Positions 28,508 to 40,721 are shown, counted from the stretch's first letter. The stretch: DNA of 64,000 nucleotides from Enterobacterales bacterium CwR94 (GCA_002837195.1 KZ478060.1:1-64000); one strand, 5' to 3'. Numbers and translations are program-made. The notes: generated from the sequence alone by a model not told the origin.

Positions 28508-28930
28508 ATGGCATACGAAGAATTGCTGAAAGAGCAGAGTGAGGAAACTCGTCTGATCATTGAAGAGTTATTGGATGACGGTAGCGATCCTGACGCGCTA
28601 TACACCATTGAACACCATCTCTCTTGCAACAACTTTGACTCGCTGGAAAAAGCGGCGGTTGAGGCGTTCAAACTGGGTTATGAAGTGACTGAACCCGAAG
28701 AGCTGGAACTGGAAGACGGCACCACCGTGATGTGCTGCGATATTCTGAGTGAAAGCGCGTTGAACCCGGAACTGATTGATGCGCAGGTTGAGCAACTGGT
28801 CAATCTGATCGCGAAGTTTAACGTCGATTATGACGGTTGGGGCACCTACTTTGAAGATCCTGATGCGCAGGATGAAGAAGGCGAAGACGGCGATTATATC
28901 GATGAAGACGACGACGGTGTGCGTCACTAA
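28508..28930 (+). CDS. rraB: Regulator of ribonuclease E activity B
   Basis: Small acidic cytoplasmic protein that binds the C-terminal half of RNase E and changes which mRNAs it degrades. The 140-aa product (E. coli 138) is conserved in [28 protein letters not shown], the centre [14 protein letters not shown] and the acidic tail ending [18 protein letters not shown] precedes the ATG. It is divergent from argI, and miaE follows 43 bp downstream in the same direction, as in other enterobacteria with miaE. Confidence 0.95.
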   Translation: MAYEELLKEQSEETRLIIEELLDDGSDPDALYTIEHHLSCNNFDSLEKAAVEAFKLGYEVTEPEELELEDGTTVMCCDILSESALNPELIDAQVEQLVNLIAKFNVDYDGWGTYFEDPDAQDEEGEDGDYIDEDDDGVRH

Positions 28931-28973
28931 GTAAGGACGGCATGCGGGCGGGGTTCTCTCGCCCTGAATCACT

Positions 28974-29738
28974 ATGGATTACTCTACACTCCTGCACCCC
29001 ATTCATCAGTTTCTGCACTGCCGAACACCGCAAGCCTGGATTGACGAAGCCCGCAAACCGGACAACTTACCGCTGTTATTGATTGACCACCTGGTGTGCG
29101 AACTGAAAGCCGCACAGACGGCGGTGTGGCTGATCCGCAAATATGTTGCAGACAAACCCAGCGGCGAGGCGATTCTGGCCTGGCTCAAGCCGTACGAAGA
29201 TTTTATTTTTCGCGAAGATCACGACAGCGACTTCATCAATGCCCACAAAAATCTGACCAAACGCGTGATTGTCCGCAATGCATTGCCCTGGGCTGATGCG
29301 CTGGTGGAAAAGATGGTGTTGTTGATCAAAGAGGAACTGCACCATTTTTATCAGGTGTGGGAGATCATGCAGGCGCGAGGCTTGCCTTACTACAAGATCA
29401 CGGCCAGTCGCTATGCCAAAGGCTTGTTACGTGAAGTCATCACGCATGAACCTGACACGCTGGTCGATAAGTTGATTTGCGGCGCCTATATTGAGGCGCG
29501 CTCTTGCGAGCGTTTTGCGGCGCTGGCACCGCATTTGGATGCTGAGCTGTCGCTGTTTTATTTGTCGTTGTTGCGTTCAGAAGCGCGGCACTATCAGGAT
29601 TACCTGGCGTTGGCCGCGCAAATTTCCCCGCGCGATATCACACCGCGAGTGCAGAAGATCGGCGAAGCAGAAGCCTGTTTAATTCGTGAGCCGGACGATG
29701 AGCTGCGCTTTCACAGCGGATTACCAGCCTGGATTTAA
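28974..29738 (+). CDS. miaE: tRNA 2-methylthio-N6-isopentenyl-adenosine hydroxylase
   Basis: Oxygen-dependent diiron enzyme that hydroxylates ms2i6A-37 of tRNA to ms2io6A, present in Salmonella and absent from E. coli K-12. The 254-aa product matches Salmonella MiaE through [44 protein letters not shown] and [16 protein letters not shown]; Glu and His of EELHH, EARSCE and SEARHY supply the ferritin-like iron ligands. No strong ribosome-binding site is visible, so translation may be coupled to rraB. Its TAA stop shares bases with the stop codon of yjgM on the other strand. Confidence 0.93.
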   Translation: MDYSTLLHPIHQFLHCRTPQAWIDEARKPDNLPLLLIDHLVCELKAAQTAVWLIRKYVADKPSGEAILAWLKPYEDFIFREDHDSDFINAHKNLTKRVIVRNALPWADALVEKMVLLIKEELHHFYQVWEIMQARGLPYYKITASRYAKGLLREVITHEPDTLVDKLICGAYIEARSCERFAALAPHLDAELSLFYLSLLRSEARHYQDYLALAAQISPRDITPRVQKIGEAEACLIREPDDELRFHSGLPAWI

Positions 29739-30250
29739 AGGGTGCGCAACATGCGCACTTCGCAATCGACGTGTCCGGTGCAACCCAGCGGGCCGTCAAT
29801 ATGTGCAAAGCCAAGCTGCTCATATAACTTGATCGCCTGCGTCAGCGTGCTGGTGGTTTCCAGATAGCAGCGTTTGAACCCCTGTTGACGCGCAAAAGCC
29901 ATCGCTTGCTCCGCCAAATGCCGTGCCAGCCCAAAACCGCGCACTTCAGGTAAAAAATACATTTTCTGCAATTCACAAATATCCGCCTCGCTGCCGACCA
30001 GCGGGGCAATACCGCCACCGCCCATCACGCGGCCTTGCCATTCCACCACCCAATAGGCGGCGCCTGGCTGCGCGTAATTCTCAAACAGCGTATCGAGGTT
30101 GGGATCGGCGACCGTGAAGCCCTTGTCTGCGGTAAGACCAAATTCAGCGGACACCAGGCGAATCACCTGGGCGAGATGCGGGTTATCTTGTGGGCGTACG
30201 GGACGCAGTTGCATGTCATCGGGAAGGGTGTGACGCATAGGTAAACTCAT
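29735..30250 (-). CDS. yjgM: GNAT-family N-acetyltransferase YjgM
   Basis: A 171-aa acetyl-CoA-dependent acetyltransferase; the substrate is not evident from sequence. It matches E. coli YjgM from [23 protein letters not shown] through [21 protein letters not shown] (the GNAT acetyl-CoA loop, R-G-x-G-L-A) to [13 protein letters not shown] at the end. The start is uncertain: ATG at 30250 (MSLPM) or 30238 (MRHTL) both fit, neither with a good ribosome-binding site; the frame extends further to 30295. Position between miaE and valS is as in E. coli, where yjgM neighbours valS. Function of the neighbours gives no hint of its substrate. Confidence 0.88.
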   Translation of the reverse strand: MSLPMRHTLPDDMQLRPVRPQDNPHLAQVIRLVSAEFGLTADKGFTVADPNLDTLFENYAQPGAAYWVVEWQGRVMGGGGIAPLVGSEADICELQKMYFLPEVRGFGLARHLAEQAMAFARQQGFKRCYLETTSTLTQAIKLYEQLGFAHIDGPLGCTGHVDCEVRMLRTL

Positions 30251-30295
30251 TATCTGAATACAACAGCCTGTGTCAGCACAAGTGCATGTGACCAT

Positions 30296-30320
30296 TAAAA
30301 AGGGCGGCTAGCGCCGCCCT
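30296..30320 (-). terminator. valS operon terminator
   Basis: On the minus strand AGGGCGGC-GCTA-GCCGCCCT forms an 8-bp stem followed by TTTTAA. It starts 5 bp after the valS stop codon and ends the pepA-holC-valS transcripts. Confidence 0.88.
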
Positions 30321-30325
30321 CTCAC

Positions 30326-33181
30326 TTACAGCGCGGCAATAACGCCTTGCTGCTCAATCAACTTCGCTTTGGCCTGCTCAAATTCGGCAATGCGCTCACG
30401 CTCTTTCGCCACCACGGCTTCCGGTGCGCGCGACACAAACCCTTCGTTTGCCAGCTTGCCTTCAATCTTACCGATTTCGATTTCCAGCTTGCCAATTTCT
30501 TTTGCCAAACGTTCCAGTTCAGCCGCTTTATCCACCAGTCCCGCCATTGGGATCAGCAGTTCAGCGCCTTCTACCAGCTTGGTAACGGAAACCGGGCCTT
30601 TGTCGCCTGCAGGCAGCAGTGTCAGGCTCTCTAAACGTGCCAACTTCTGCAGGAAGCTGCGGTTCTCTTCCACGCGGCGCTGAGCCGCTGGAGAACAATC
30701 ACGCAGCAAGACATCCAGCGGTTTGCCCGGAGAGATGTTCATTTCAGCACGAATATTACGTACCGCAGTGATGGCCTGCTTCAGCCACTCGGTATCCGCC
30801 AGCGCCGTTTCATCTGCCAGTGCCGCATCGTACTGCGGGAAAGACTCCAGCATGATAGTTTCAGCCGTAATGTCTTTCAGCACTTTGACGCGCTGCCAGA
30901 TGGTCTCGGTGATAAACGGAATGATGGGGTGCGCCAGGCGCAACAAGGCTTCCAGTACAGTAACCAGCGTATGGCGCGTGCCGCGCAGTTCTGCTTCGTT
31001 GCCGCTGGTCATCACCGGTTTGGTCAGTTCCAGGTACCAGTCACAGAATTGGTTCCAGGTGAACTCGTACAGCACGCTGGCGGCGAGGTCGAAGCGGTAG
31101 CTATCCAGCGCGTCGCGGTAGGCTTTCACCGTGTTGTTGAACTCTGCCAGAATCCAGCGATCGGCCAGTGACAGCACTTTTTCGCCGCCATTAAAGCCAC
31201 AATCCTGATCTTCGGTGTTCATCAGCACAAAACGGCTGGCGTTCCACAGCTTGTTACAGAAATTGCGATAACCTTCCAGACGCTTCATGTCCCAGTTGAT
31301 ATCGCGGCCGGTTGACGCCAATGCCGCCAGGGTAAAGCGCAGTGCGTCGGTGCCGGTTTGCTCGATGCCGTTCGGGAACTGCTTTTCGGTACGCTTGCGG
31401 ATTTTTTCAGCCAACTGCGGCTGCATCATGTTGCCGGTACGTTTTTCCAGCAAATCTTCCAGGCTGATGCCGTCGATCATATCCAGTGGGTCAATGACGT
31501 TGCCCTTGGACTTCGACATTTTTTGCCCTTCTTCATCGCGAATCAAACCGGTCATGTAGACGGTTTTAAACGGCACCTGCGGTTTGCCGTTTTCATCTTT
31601 GATGAAATGCATGGTCAGCATGATCATGCGGGCGATCCAGAAGAAGATGATATCAAAACCACTCACCAGCACGCTGGTGGGGTGGAAGGTACGCAGCGCT
31701 TCGGTATTTTCCGGCCAACCCAGTGTAGAGAACGTCCACAGGCCAGAAGAGAACCAGGTGTCCAGCACGTCTTCGTCCTGGCGCAGCGCAATTTCCGCGC
31801 CCAGGTTGTTCTCAGCACGGACTTCGGCTTCGTCACGACCCACGTATACGTTACCGGCGTCGTCGTACCAGGCCGGAATGCGGTGGCCCCACCACAGTTG
31901 GCGGGAAATACACCAGTCCTGAATATCGCGCATCCAGGAGAAGTACATATTCTCGTACTGCTTCGGCACGAATTGGATCTCACCTTGCTCAACGGCTTCC
32001 ACGGCCACTTTCGCCAGCGGCGCGGTGCGTACATACCATTGATCGGTGAGCATCGGCTCAATCACCACGCCGCCGCGGTCACCGTAAGGCACGGTGAGAT
32101 CGTGCGGTTTAATCTCTTCAAGCAGACCCAGTGCATCCACGGCGGCAACAATCGCTTTACGTGCGGCGAAGCGCTCCATGCCCTGGAACGCTGTCGGCAG
32201 AGTACCGTCATAGGCGTCAGAGACTTTGCCGTGGGTATCGAACACTTCTGCGGTGTCACGAATGTCACCGTCAAAGGTCAGCATGTTGATCATTGGCAAT
32301 GCATGACGACGGCCCACTTCGTAGTCGTTGAAATCGTGCGCCGGGGTGATCTTCACGCAGCCGGTGCCTTTTTCCATGTCAGCATGCTCATCGCCGACGA
32401 TCGGAATGCGACGATCCACCAGCGGCAGGACCACAAATTTGCCGATCAGATCTTTATAACGTGGATCTTCCGGGTTAACGGCGACACCGGTATCACCCAG
32501 CAAGGTTTCCGGACGCGTGGTGGCCACCACCAGGTAATCTTTACCTTCTGCCGTTTTCACGCCGTCCGCCAGCGGATAACGGATATGCCACATCGAGCCT
32601 TTCGACTCGCGATTTTCCACTTCCAGATCGGAAATCGCAGTGCGCAGTTTCGGATCCCAGTTTACCAGGCGTTTGCCACGGTAAATCAGGTCTTCTTTGT
32701 GCAGGCGAACAAACACCTCTTTCACCGCGTTGGACAGACCTTCATCCATGGTAAAGCGCTCACGCTCCCAGTCCACGGAGTTGCCGAGACGGCGCATCTG
32801 ACGGGTAATGGTGCCGCCAGATTCCGCCTTCCACTGCCAAATTTTGTCGATAAACGCATCACGACCGTAATCGTGGCGATTTTTACCTTCCTCAGCGGCG
32901 ATTTTACGCTCAACCACCATCTGCGTGGCGATCCCGGCGTGGTCAGTTCCCGCCTGCCACAGGGTGTTTTTGCCCTGCATACGCTGATAGCGAATCAGGG
33001 TATCCATGATGGTCTGTTGGAAGGCGTGACCCATATGCAAGCTACCGGTGACGTTCGGCGGCGGGATCATGATGCAGAAGCTTTCCTGGCTCGTATCGCC
33101 ATTGGGTTTGAAATAGCCCTGGTTTTCCCAGTGCTCGTAAAGCGGCTGCTCGATGTCTTGCGGGTTATATGTCTTTTCCAT
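30326..33181 (-). CDS. valS: Valyl-tRNA synthetase
   Basis: Class I aminoacyl-tRNA synthetase that charges tRNA-Val and edits misactivated threonine. The 951-aa product equals the E. coli length. Signature HIGH appears as HMGH in [13 protein letters not shown] (near residue 45) and KMSKS in [11 protein letters not shown] (near 555); the central editing (CP1) domain, the anticodon-binding domain and the C-terminal coiled coil (about 880-951, [19 protein letters not shown]) are all present. It starts 6 bp after holC, in the conserved pepA-holC-valS order. Confidence 0.98.
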   Translation of the reverse strand: MEKTYNPQDIEQPLYEHWENQGYFKPNGDTSQESFCIMIPPPNVTGSLHMGHAFQQTIMDTLIRYQRMQGKNTLWQAGTDHAGIATQMVVERKIAAEEGKNRHDYGRDAFIDKIWQWKAESGGTITRQMRRLGNSVDWERERFTMDEGLSNAVKEVFVRLHKEDLIYRGKRLVNWDPKLRTAISDLEVENRESKGSMWHIRYPLADGVKTAEGKDYLVVATTRPETLLGDTGVAVNPEDPRYKDLIGKFVVLPLVDRRIPIVGDEHADMEKGTGCVKITPAHDFNDYEVGRRHALPMINMLTFDGDIRDTAEVFDTHGKVSDAYDGTLPTAFQGMERFAARKAIVAAVDALGLLEEIKPHDLTVPYGDRGGVVIEPMLTDQWYVRTAPLAKVAVEAVEQGEIQFVPKQYENMYFSWMRDIQDWCISRQLWWGHRIPAWYDDAGNVYVGRDEAEVRAENNLGAEIALRQDEDVLDTWFSSGLWTFSTLGWPENTEALRTFHPTSVLVSGFDIIFFWIARMIMLTMHFIKDENGKPQVPFKTVYMTGLIRDEEGQKMSKSKGNVIDPLDMIDGISLEDLLEKRTGNMMQPQLAEKIRKRTEKQFPNGIEQTGTDALRFTLAALASTGRDINWDMKRLEGYRNFCNKLWNASRFVLMNTEDQDCGFNGGEKVLSLADRWILAEFNNTVKAYRDALDSYRFDLAASVLYEFTWNQFCDWYLELTKPVMTSGNEAELRGTRHTLVTVLEALLRLAHPIIPFITETIWQRVKVLKDITAETIMLESFPQYDAALADETALADTEWLKQAITAVRNIRAEMNISPGKPLDVLLRDCSPAAQRRVEENRSFLQKLARLESLTLLPAGDKGPVSVTKLVEGAELLIPMAGLVDKAAELERLAKEIGKLEIEIGKIEGKLANEGFVSRAPEAVVAKERERIAEFEQAKAKLIEQQGVIAAL

Positions 33182-33187
33182 TGTGTG

Positions 33188-33646
33188 CTATGTCGTTGGC
33201 GGCTGAGGTGGTGTGGCCGTATGCAAGTGGAAGCCAACGCTGCGATACGCTTTATAGCGGTCGCGCGCCAGCTGTTTCTGTGATTCTTCGTAAGGAACGA
33301 AGTCTATCACTTCATGGAAAGCAGTGGCAAAGTCTGCAAGCTGTGGCAGAAGGCTGATCAGCAGGTCGCGCGGCGCGTTACCGCGTCGTTGTGGCCATGC
33401 CAGTTCAACAGGTGCACCGTATTTGGGGCCTTCTCCCGCTAAATTGTGCGGAACAAAGCTGGCGGGTGGGCGTTGCCAGAGCGCTTCGTCCAGGCGAATC
33501 GCTTGTTGCTCGTCAGTACAGGCAATCAAAATGCGTTGACCCGCCCGCCAGCGTTCAGCGGCCAGTTCGCACACCAGGGCTTCTACCGTGCTCAGTTCGC
33601 CGCTTGGCGCGTCTGATTCGAGAAGGTAGAAGAGTGCGTTTTTCAT
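33188..33646 (-). CDS. holC: DNA polymerase III subunit chi
   Basis: Clamp-loader accessory subunit that joins SSB to the psi subunit. The 152-aa product (E. coli 147) keeps the N-terminal YLLESDAP, LVCELAAERWRAGQRILIAC, LDEALWQRPPASFVPHNLAGEG and FVPYEESQKQLARDRYKAYR. The C-terminus (HTATPPQPPTT) is a few residues longer and proline-rich. Located between pepA and valS, with 6 bp to valS, so it is co-transcribed with it. Confidence 0.95.
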   Translation of the reverse strand: MKNALFYLLESDAPSGELSTVEALVCELAAERWRAGQRILIACTDEQQAIRLDEALWQRPPASFVPHNLAGEGPKYGAPVELAWPQRRGNAPRDLLISLLPQLADFATAFHEVIDFVPYEESQKQLARDRYKAYRSVGFHLHTATPPQPPTT

Positions 33647-33671
33647 GCGTGCCCTTACTCAATAAACAGAC

Positions 33672-33693
33672 TCTCCCCTGCAAGCAGGGGAGA
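33672..33693. repeat. Palindromic unit between pepA and holC
   Basis: TCTCCCCTGC-AA-GCAGGGGAGA, a perfect 10-bp inverted repeat, in the 80-bp gap between two co-directional genes. Without a T-tract it is more likely a REP-like or mRNA-stabilising stem than a terminator. Its CTCCCC core is shared with the other C-rich palindromes of this window. Confidence 0.65.
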
Positions 33694-33726
33694 AGTCGAG
33701 GGGTCTGACGGGATCAATCCAGCGGA

Positions 33727-35253
<1,527 letters not shown>

Positions 35254-35493
35254 TTAAAGACAACGGCGTCCGCTACCGTTAGAATGTGTCGCTTAAAAAC
35301 CTAGCGCACGAAAAAATGTCAAACGGACGTCAGGGTTAGTTTTGGGAATATTGCATACGTTTACACCCCAAAACGCGAATCTTGTCATACCATTTTAGCT
35401 ATGACGGCGGCCATTGATGAGAATAAATGGCGAATAAGCGATGAAACTAGCGATTTTCCTGCAAAAAGACAAGTTTTCACAGGCGTACTCAGC

Positions 35494-36594
35494 GTGATCA
35501 TCATTAGATATCTGGTTCGGGAAACCTTAAAAAGCCAGCTGGCAATACTGTTTATCCTGCTACTGATCTTCTTTTGTCAGAAGTTAGTCAGGATCCTCGG
35601 GGCTGCCGCGGACGGTGAAATTCCCACAAATTTAGTTCTGACATTATTAGGGTTGGGTGTGCCAGAAATGGCGCAGTTGATCCTGCCTTTAAGCCTGTTT
35701 TTGGCCATTTTGATGACCTTAGGCAAGCTCTACACCGATAGTGAAATAACGGTGATGCACGCCTGCGGCCTGAGCAAGGCCGTGCTGGTCAAAGCGGCAG
35801 GTGTTTTGATGTTGATCACTGCTGCCGTCGCTGCCGTTAATGTGCTGTGGCTGGGGCCCTGGTCAGCGCGTTATCAAAACGAAGTCACTGAAAATGCCAA
35901 AGCGAACCCCGGCACGGCAGCGTTGGCGGCAGGGAAGTTCACCACCTCCGGTGACGGTAATTCAGTGCTCTTTATCGAGCGCGTGCGCGGCAGTCAGTTT
36001 GAAAATGTTTTCCTTGCACAACTCCGCCCCAACGGCAATGCACGCCCTTCGGTGGTGTTGGCTGACAGCGGTCATATGTCGCAGCGAGCCAATGGATCAC
36101 AAGTGGTGACACTGGATAAAGGCACGCGTTTTGAAGGCACGGCGCTGCTGCGTGATTTCCGCATCACTGACTTTGTCAATTATCAGGCGATTGTGGGCCG
36201 TCAAACGGTCACTCTGGATCCGAACGATGCCGCTCAAGCCAGCTTCAATACGCTGCTGAGCAGTGATACGCAAGATTTTACCAGTGAGTTGCATTGGCGT
36301 TTAACGCTGATTGTCTCTGTGATCATCATGGCTTTGATGGTGGTGCCATTGAGTGTGGTCAATCCGCGGCAGGGCCGCGTGTTGTCGATGTTGCCTGCGA
36401 TGTTGCTGTACCTGGTGTTTTTCCTGCTGCAAAGCTCTTTGCGCTCAAATGGCGCAAAAGGGAAACTGGACCCGGCAATCTGGATGTGGGTGGTTAACGT
36501 CAGTTATCTGGCACTCGCGGTGCTGCTTAACCTGTGGGATACCGTCCCGATGCGTCGCTTCCGCGCGCGCTTTACTCGCGGAGGATCGCTGTAA
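35494..36594 (+). CDS. lptF: LPS export ABC transporter permease LptF
   Basis: One of the two transmembrane subunits of LptB2FGC, which pulls lipopolysaccharide out of the inner membrane for export. The 366-aa product equals the E. coli length: six helices (about residues 15-35, 55-80, 98-120 and three after 270) around a periplasmic beta-jellyroll (about 135-265). I choose the GTG at 35494 because VIIIRYLVRETLKSQ aligns with the E. coli start, also GTG; an ATG 93 bp upstream is in frame but adds 31 unmatched residues. Its TAA overlaps the ATG of lptG (TAATG), so the two are translationally coupled. Confidence 0.94.
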   Translation: MIIIRYLVRETLKSQLAILFILLLIFFCQKLVRILGAAADGEIPTNLVLTLLGLGVPEMAQLILPLSLFLAILMTLGKLYTDSEITVMHACGLSKAVLVKAAGVLMLITAAVAAVNVLWLGPWSARYQNEVTENAKANPGTAALAAGKFTTSGDGNSVLFIERVRGSQFENVFLAQLRPNGNARPSVVLADSGHMSQRANGSQVVTLDKGTRFEGTALLRDFRITDFVNYQAIVGRQTVTLDPNDAAQASFNTLLSSDTQDFTSELHWRLTLIVSVIIMALMVVPLSVVNPRQGRVLSMLPAMLLYLVFFLLQSSLRSNGAKGKLDPAIWMWVVNVSYLALAVLLNLWDTVPMRRFRARFTRGGSL

Positions 36595-37670
36595 TGTTTG
36601 GCGTATTAGACCGTTACATCGGTAAAACCATCTTCAATACCATCATGATGACGCTCTTCATGCTGGTATCGCTGTCCGGCATCATTAAGTTTGTCGATCA
36701 GTTACGCAAAACCGGGCAGGGGGATTATTCTGCCCTGTCCGCCGGGCTGTACACTATCTTGAGCGTGCCGAAAGATATCGAAATTTTCTTCCCGATGGCC
36801 GCGCTGTTAGGTGCACTCTTGGGGCTGGGCACCCTGGCACAGCGCAGCGAATTGGTGGTGATGCAGGCATCGGGTTTCACCCGCATGCAAATTGCGGCCT
36901 CGGTGATGAAAACGGCAATTCCTCTGGTGCTGCTGACCATGGCGATTGGTGAATTCGCCGCGCCACAGGGCGAGCAGTTCGCGCGTAATTACCGCGCGCA
37001 GATGCTGTCTGGTGGATCACTGATCTCCACGCAAAGCGGCCTGTGGGCGAAAGACGGCAACAACTATATCTATATTCAGCGCCTGAAAAGCGACAACGAA
37101 GTCACGGGTGTCAGTATCTACACCTTTAACGATCAGCGTCGCTTACAAACCGTGCGTTACGCTGCTTCTGCTAAGTACGATGCAGAGGAAAAGCAGTGGA
37201 AACTGTCGCAGGTTGATGAATCCAACTTGACCAATCCGCAGCAGGTGACCGGTAGCCAAACGCTAACCGGCGTGTGGAAAACCAATCTGACACCGGACAA
37301 ATTGGGCGTGGTGGCACTGGATCCCGATGCCTTATCGATTACGGGGCTGTACAACTACGCCAAGTATTTGAAGCAAAGTGGGCAGGAGTCAGGCCGCTAT
37401 CAGCTCAATATGTGGAGCAAAGTGTTCCAGCCGCTGTCGGTGGCCGTGATGATGCTGATGGCACTGTCGTTTATCTTTGGGCCGCTGCGTAGCGTCTCTA
37501 TGGGTATGCGTGTGGTCACAGGCATCAGTTTTGGTTTCTTGTTCTATGTGCTGGATGAAATCTTTGGGCCGCTCAGCCTGGTGTATGGGCTGCCGCCGAT
37601 TCTCGGTGCCTTACTGCCGAGCGCGGCCTTTATGGCGATTAGCGTTTGGCTGCTGCTGAAGCGGCGCTAA
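36594..37670 (+). CDS. lptG: LPS export ABC transporter permease LptG
   Basis: Second permease of LptB2FGC. The 358-aa product (E. coli 360) starts MFGVLDRYIGKTIF and has the same six-helix plus periplasmic jellyroll plan; the coupling-helix region around FFPMAALLGALLGLGTLAQRSELVVM (about residues 64-90), which contacts LptB, is intact. The first base of its ATG is the last base of the lptF stop codon. A strong terminator follows, so lptFG forms a two-gene operon. Confidence 0.95.
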   Translation: MFGVLDRYIGKTIFNTIMMTLFMLVSLSGIIKFVDQLRKTGQGDYSALSAGLYTILSVPKDIEIFFPMAALLGALLGLGTLAQRSELVVMQASGFTRMQIAASVMKTAIPLVLLTMAIGEFAAPQGEQFARNYRAQMLSGGSLISTQSGLWAKDGNNYIYIQRLKSDNEVTGVSIYTFNDQRRLQTVRYAASAKYDAEEKQWKLSQVDESNLTNPQQVTGSQTLTGVWKTNLTPDKLGVVALDPDALSITGLYNYAKYLKQSGQESGRYQLNMWSKVFQPLSVAVMMLMALSFIFGPLRSVSMGMRVVTGISFGFLFYVLDEIFGPLSLVYGLPPILGALLPSAAFMAISVWLLLKRR

Positions 37671-37681
37671 GTTAAATCAGC

Positions 37682-37709
37682 AAGGGCGGAGGAGACTCCG
37701 CCCTTTTTA
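37682..37709 (+). terminator. lptFG terminator
   Basis: AAGGGCGGAG-GAGA-CTCCGCCCTT, a perfect 10-bp stem with a 4-base loop followed by T residues, 12 bp after lptG. Confidence 0.92.
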
Positions 37710-37812
37710 CGTCAGTGCATTGTCTTATCCCTGCCCGTCAGGACTGGTTCATTAGCACGCTCACTGTTACAGTGCCTTATCCCTCTTCAGCGATTGCAGC
37801 GGCACGGAAATC

Positions 37813-38778
37813 ATGACCGGCGTACTGGATACTCTGCTCCACCAAATCTATCTTTCGACCCCGTTATTTATTGTGCTTTTTCTGGGCTGGAGTCTGATCC
37901 GGTTTTTTGGGTGGCCAACCGACGTCAGCACGGGGTTGAATCGCTTTGTGTTTAAAATCGCCTTGCCTTGCATGCTGTTCAAGGTGATGAGTGATTTTTA
38001 TAAAAGTCCGCCGGTGGATTTCCGTCTGCTGTTTGCCTTCTTTGGCAGTTGCCTGATTGTCTTTATTGTTGGACGCATCATTGCCGCCCGCTTTTTTCAG
38101 CTGGACGGCGTCTCAGGCTCTATCTTCGCGCTGGGCGGTATTTTTTCTAATAACGTGATGTTAGGGATCCCCGTGGCGACCCTGCTGTTGGGCGAACGCG
38201 CATTGCCTGCCGTGGCGTTGGTACTGGTGTTCAACAGCCTGATTTTATGGACGCTGGTGACCGCATCGGTGGAGTGGAGTAAGTCAGGCTCTCTCTCCTT
38301 ACAAGGTATCGTCAACACGTTGCTGAACGTGTTCAAAAATCCTCTGATTATCGGCATCTTATCTGGCTTTGCCTGGAGCCTGCTGGAGACGCCGTTGCCC
38401 TTTGTCATTGACCAACCAGTCAGTATGTTGGCGCAAATAGCCGCGCCTTTATCACTGGTCACGCTGGGCATGAGTTTGGCGCAGTACAAAATCCGCGAAG
38501 GATTGCGCGAAAGTTATACCATTTGTTTCTTAAAGCTGGTGGCTCAGCCGCTGGTCATCTGGGGGCTGGCAGTGCTACTGGGATTGCCGCCGCTGGAGAG
38601 TCATGTGGTGGTGTTGTTGGGATCGATGTCGGTGGGGGTCAATGTTTACCTGATGTCGCAACAGTTTCAGGCGTTGACCGGACCGGCCGCCAGCAGCATG
38701 CTGTTTTCCACGCTGCTGGCGGCAATCACTACGCCATTATTGATGATGTTAATGGATCTCTCGATGCCGATTCCCTAA
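37813..38778 (+). CDS. AEC-family carrier (auxin efflux carrier-like)
   Basis: A 321-aa inner-membrane protein with about ten hydrophobic helices in two inverted halves, as in the bile/arsenite/riboflavin transporter superfamily. Landmarks: NRFVFKIALPCMLFKV near residue 43, GGIFSNNVMLGIPVATLLLG near 112 (the family's N-x-x-x-L/M-G-I-P signature) and the matching NPLIIGILSGF and SLVTLGMSLAQY in the second half. Bacterial members such as MdcF or YfdV export or import small organic acids; substrate cannot be assigned here. The start overlaps no gene, and the mak gene converges on it with only 1 bp between stop codons. Confidence 0.85.
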   Translation: MTGVLDTLLHQIYLSTPLFIVLFLGWSLIRFFGWPTDVSTGLNRFVFKIALPCMLFKVMSDFYKSPPVDFRLLFAFFGSCLIVFIVGRIIAARFFQLDGVSGSIFALGGIFSNNVMLGIPVATLLLGERALPAVALVLVFNSLILWTLVTASVEWSKSGSLSLQGIVNTLLNVFKNPLIIGILSGFAWSLLETPLPFVIDQPVSMLAQIAAPLSLVTLGMSLAQYKIREGLRESYTICFLKLVAQPLVIWGLAVLLGLPPLESHVVVLLGSMSVGVNVYLMSQQFQALTGPAASSMLFSTLLAAITTPLLMMLMDLSMPIP

Positions 38779-38779
38779 G

Positions 38780-39691
38780 TTACAGCGTTAAGCGTGGCAG
38801 CCAGGCCGCGCCGCGAACCCCGCTGGAATCTCCGTGTATCGCTTTGCGGATCGGGGTATGGCACTCGCCGCCAAACACCCATTTCGGCAGCAGTTCGGGC
38901 AGCGATTGGTATAAGCGATCAACGTTGCTCATGCCACCGCCCAGTACAATCACGCCGGGATCCAATGTGTTGATCATGCCTGCCAGCGCTTTTGCCAGAC
39001 GGGCTTCGTACAAGGCGAGTGTTTTTTCTGCGCGGGCATCACCCTGCTCAGCCAGCGCCATGATATCGCGCCCTTTCAGGGCTTCTCCGCCCAGCCGCCG
39101 CCAGGTGGTTTCAAAGCCAGAGCCAGAAATAAACAGCTCATTACAGCCCGCTTTGCCGCAATAGCAGGGCACATCGCGGGCAAACTGCTGTTCTTCGTCA
39201 TCTTGCCAGGGCAAGGGATTATGGCCCCATTCACCCGAAACGCCGTTGCCACCGACCCAAACACCGCTGTTGAGGGCCACTCCGCCGCCGCAGCCGGTGC
39301 CAATAATCACCGCAAACACCACTTTCACACCGGCACCCGCACCATCGGCCGCCTCGGATATCGCGAGGCAGTTAGCATCGTTGGCAATCGACACCGAGCG
39401 GCCCAGGCGTTGTTCTAAATCCTGCTGCAAGGGCTGCCCATTCAGCCAGGTTGAATTGGCATTTTTCACACGTTGCGTGAACTGGGAAATCGTCCCTGGA
39501 ATACCGACGCCCACAGTGCCGGTTTGGCCGACGCGCTGCTCTGCCAGCAGCACGAGGTCGGTAATGGTTTGCAATGTGCCTGCGTAATCGTTCTTTGGCG
39601 TGGGGACGCGATGGCGGAAGTGCTCCACACCCTGGTCATCAAGGGCGATCACCTCGGTTTTGGTGCCGCCTAAATCAATGCCAATCATCAT
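38780..39691 (-). CDS. mak: ROK-family fructokinase Mak-like
   Basis: ATP-dependent sugar kinase of 303 aa, closely like E. coli Mak (YajF), which phosphorylates fructose and, weakly, mannose at C6. Seen: the nucleotide-binding start [16 protein letters not shown], the sugar-contact [11 protein letters not shown] near residue 78, catalytic Asp in [13 protein letters not shown] near 104, EWGHNPLPW near 155, the zinc cluster CYCGKAGC near 172 and [10 protein letters not shown] near 246. Its ATG overlaps the stop of the upstream permease gene in ATGA, so it is the last cistron of the sugar ABC operon here, unlike E. coli. The natural substrate may therefore be the transported sugar or its isomerised form. 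Confidence 0.88.
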   Translation of the reverse strand: MMIGIDLGGTKTEVIALDDQGVEHFRHRVPTPKNDYAGTLQTITDLVLLAEQRVGQTGTVGVGIPGTISQFTQRVKNANSTWLNGQPLQQDLEQRLGRSVSIANDANCLAISEAADGAGAGVKVVFAVIIGTGCGGGVALNSGVWVGGNGVSGEWGHNPLPWQDDEEQQFARDVPCYCGKAGCNELFISGSGFETTWRRLGGEALKGRDIMALAEQGDARAEKTLALYEARLAKALAGMINTLDPGVIVLGGGMSNVDRLYQSLPELLPKWVFGGECHTPIRKAIHGDSSGVRGAAWLPRLTL

Positions 39692-40710
39692 GATGACTTC
39701 TCCCGGTTATTCAGACGTATTTTAAGTTGCGAGAATAACCCGCGGAACACCACGATAGCGATAATAATGGCCCCCCAGGTGGCGGTAATCATAAAGGGAT
39801 CCATGCGCATCAGGTTCAGGCCGCTGGAAATAATCTGCAAGATAATGACTGCCAACACCACGCCGGAGACCCGGCCAAAGCCGCCAAAGGGGCTGACTTT
39901 ACCGAGAAAGGCGGCTAACACTGCGACCAACAGATAGGAGTCGGCATAACTGGCTTTCACCGAGTTAAGCTGGCCCATCATCACCAGTGAGGTGAGGGCG
40001 GCAAACGCTGAGGAAAAGACATATTGCATGACGGTGATTTTCACCAGACTCACATTGGCATAGCGAGCGGCTTCAGGATTCGACCCCATCATGTACAGGC
40101 TAAAACCAAATCGCGTTTTGTTGAGGATTACCGAGGCGACAATGGCGGCAACGATAAACAAAATCAACGCGTTGGGTACGCCGAAGCTGGCACCATTGCC
40201 AATATTTAACAAGGCATCCGGGAAACCTGACAGCGTATAGCCTTTGGTGAACACCACATTCAGCCCGGCAATCAGCGTCATGGTGCCAAGTGTGACCAGA
40301 ATATCGGGAATTTTTAGCAGTGAAATCAGCAAGCCATTCACCACACCGACCAGCACGCAGGCAAGAAAACCCAGTAGCACAGCCATTATCACCAGTTCGC
40401 TACTCGCCGTTTTCATACCGCCAGCGGCAAATTGCTGTAGGCAGAGGGCGATGATAATGCCGTTCAGATTCGCGGTGGCGATAATCGACAGGTTAATGCC
40501 GCCGGATAACATCGAAATCATCATGCCAATCGCCAGTAAGCCAACAATCGGCAACTGATAGGCCATGGAGATCAGGTTTTGACTGCGGATAAACCGTTCG
40601 CCGTTCATGAAAAACATCAGCGCAAAGACCGCAATCAGCACGACATACAGCGACAGGTTCTCTGTCACCATCGCGGAAAAGCGTAACCGCGCGGGCGTAT
40701 GGGTTTTCAT
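39688..40710 (-). CDS. Sugar ABC transporter permease, second copy
   Basis: A 340-aa integral membrane subunit of the BPD_transp_2 (RbsC-like) family with eight to ten hydrophobic helices and the family region NILVTLGTM-like ([20 protein letters not shown], about residues 140-160). Two in-frame ATGs exist: the first (40725) overlaps the stop of the upstream permease, but AGGAGC lies just inside it and 7 bases before the second, so I place the start at 40710 (MKTHTPARL). Two different permease genes rather than one suggest a heterodimeric channel, as in LsrCD. The gene ends in an ATGA overlap with mak. Confidence 0.88.
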   Translation of the reverse strand: MKTHTPARLRFSAMVTENLSLYVVLIAVFALMFFMNGERFIRSQNLISMAYQLPIVGLLAIGMMISMLSGGINLSIIATANLNGIIIALCLQQFAAGGMKTASSELVIMAVLLGFLACVLVGVVNGLLISLLKIPDILVTLGTMTLIAGLNVVFTKGYTLSGFPDALLNIGNGASFGVPNALILFIVAAIVASVILNKTRFGFSLYMMGSNPEAARYANVSLVKITVMQYVFSSAFAALTSLVMMGQLNSVKASYADSYLLVAVLAAFLGKVSPFGGFGRVSGVVLAVIILQIISSGLNLMRMDPFMITATWGAIIIAIVVFRGLFSQLKIRLNNREKSS

Positions 40711-40721
40711 TGTTTTGCTCC

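Noticed and set aside
31358-33283. 641-codon plus-strand frame opposite valS
   Set aside because: A mirror frame of the conserved valS gene, rich in His and Phe as antisense frames usually are; valS is certain.
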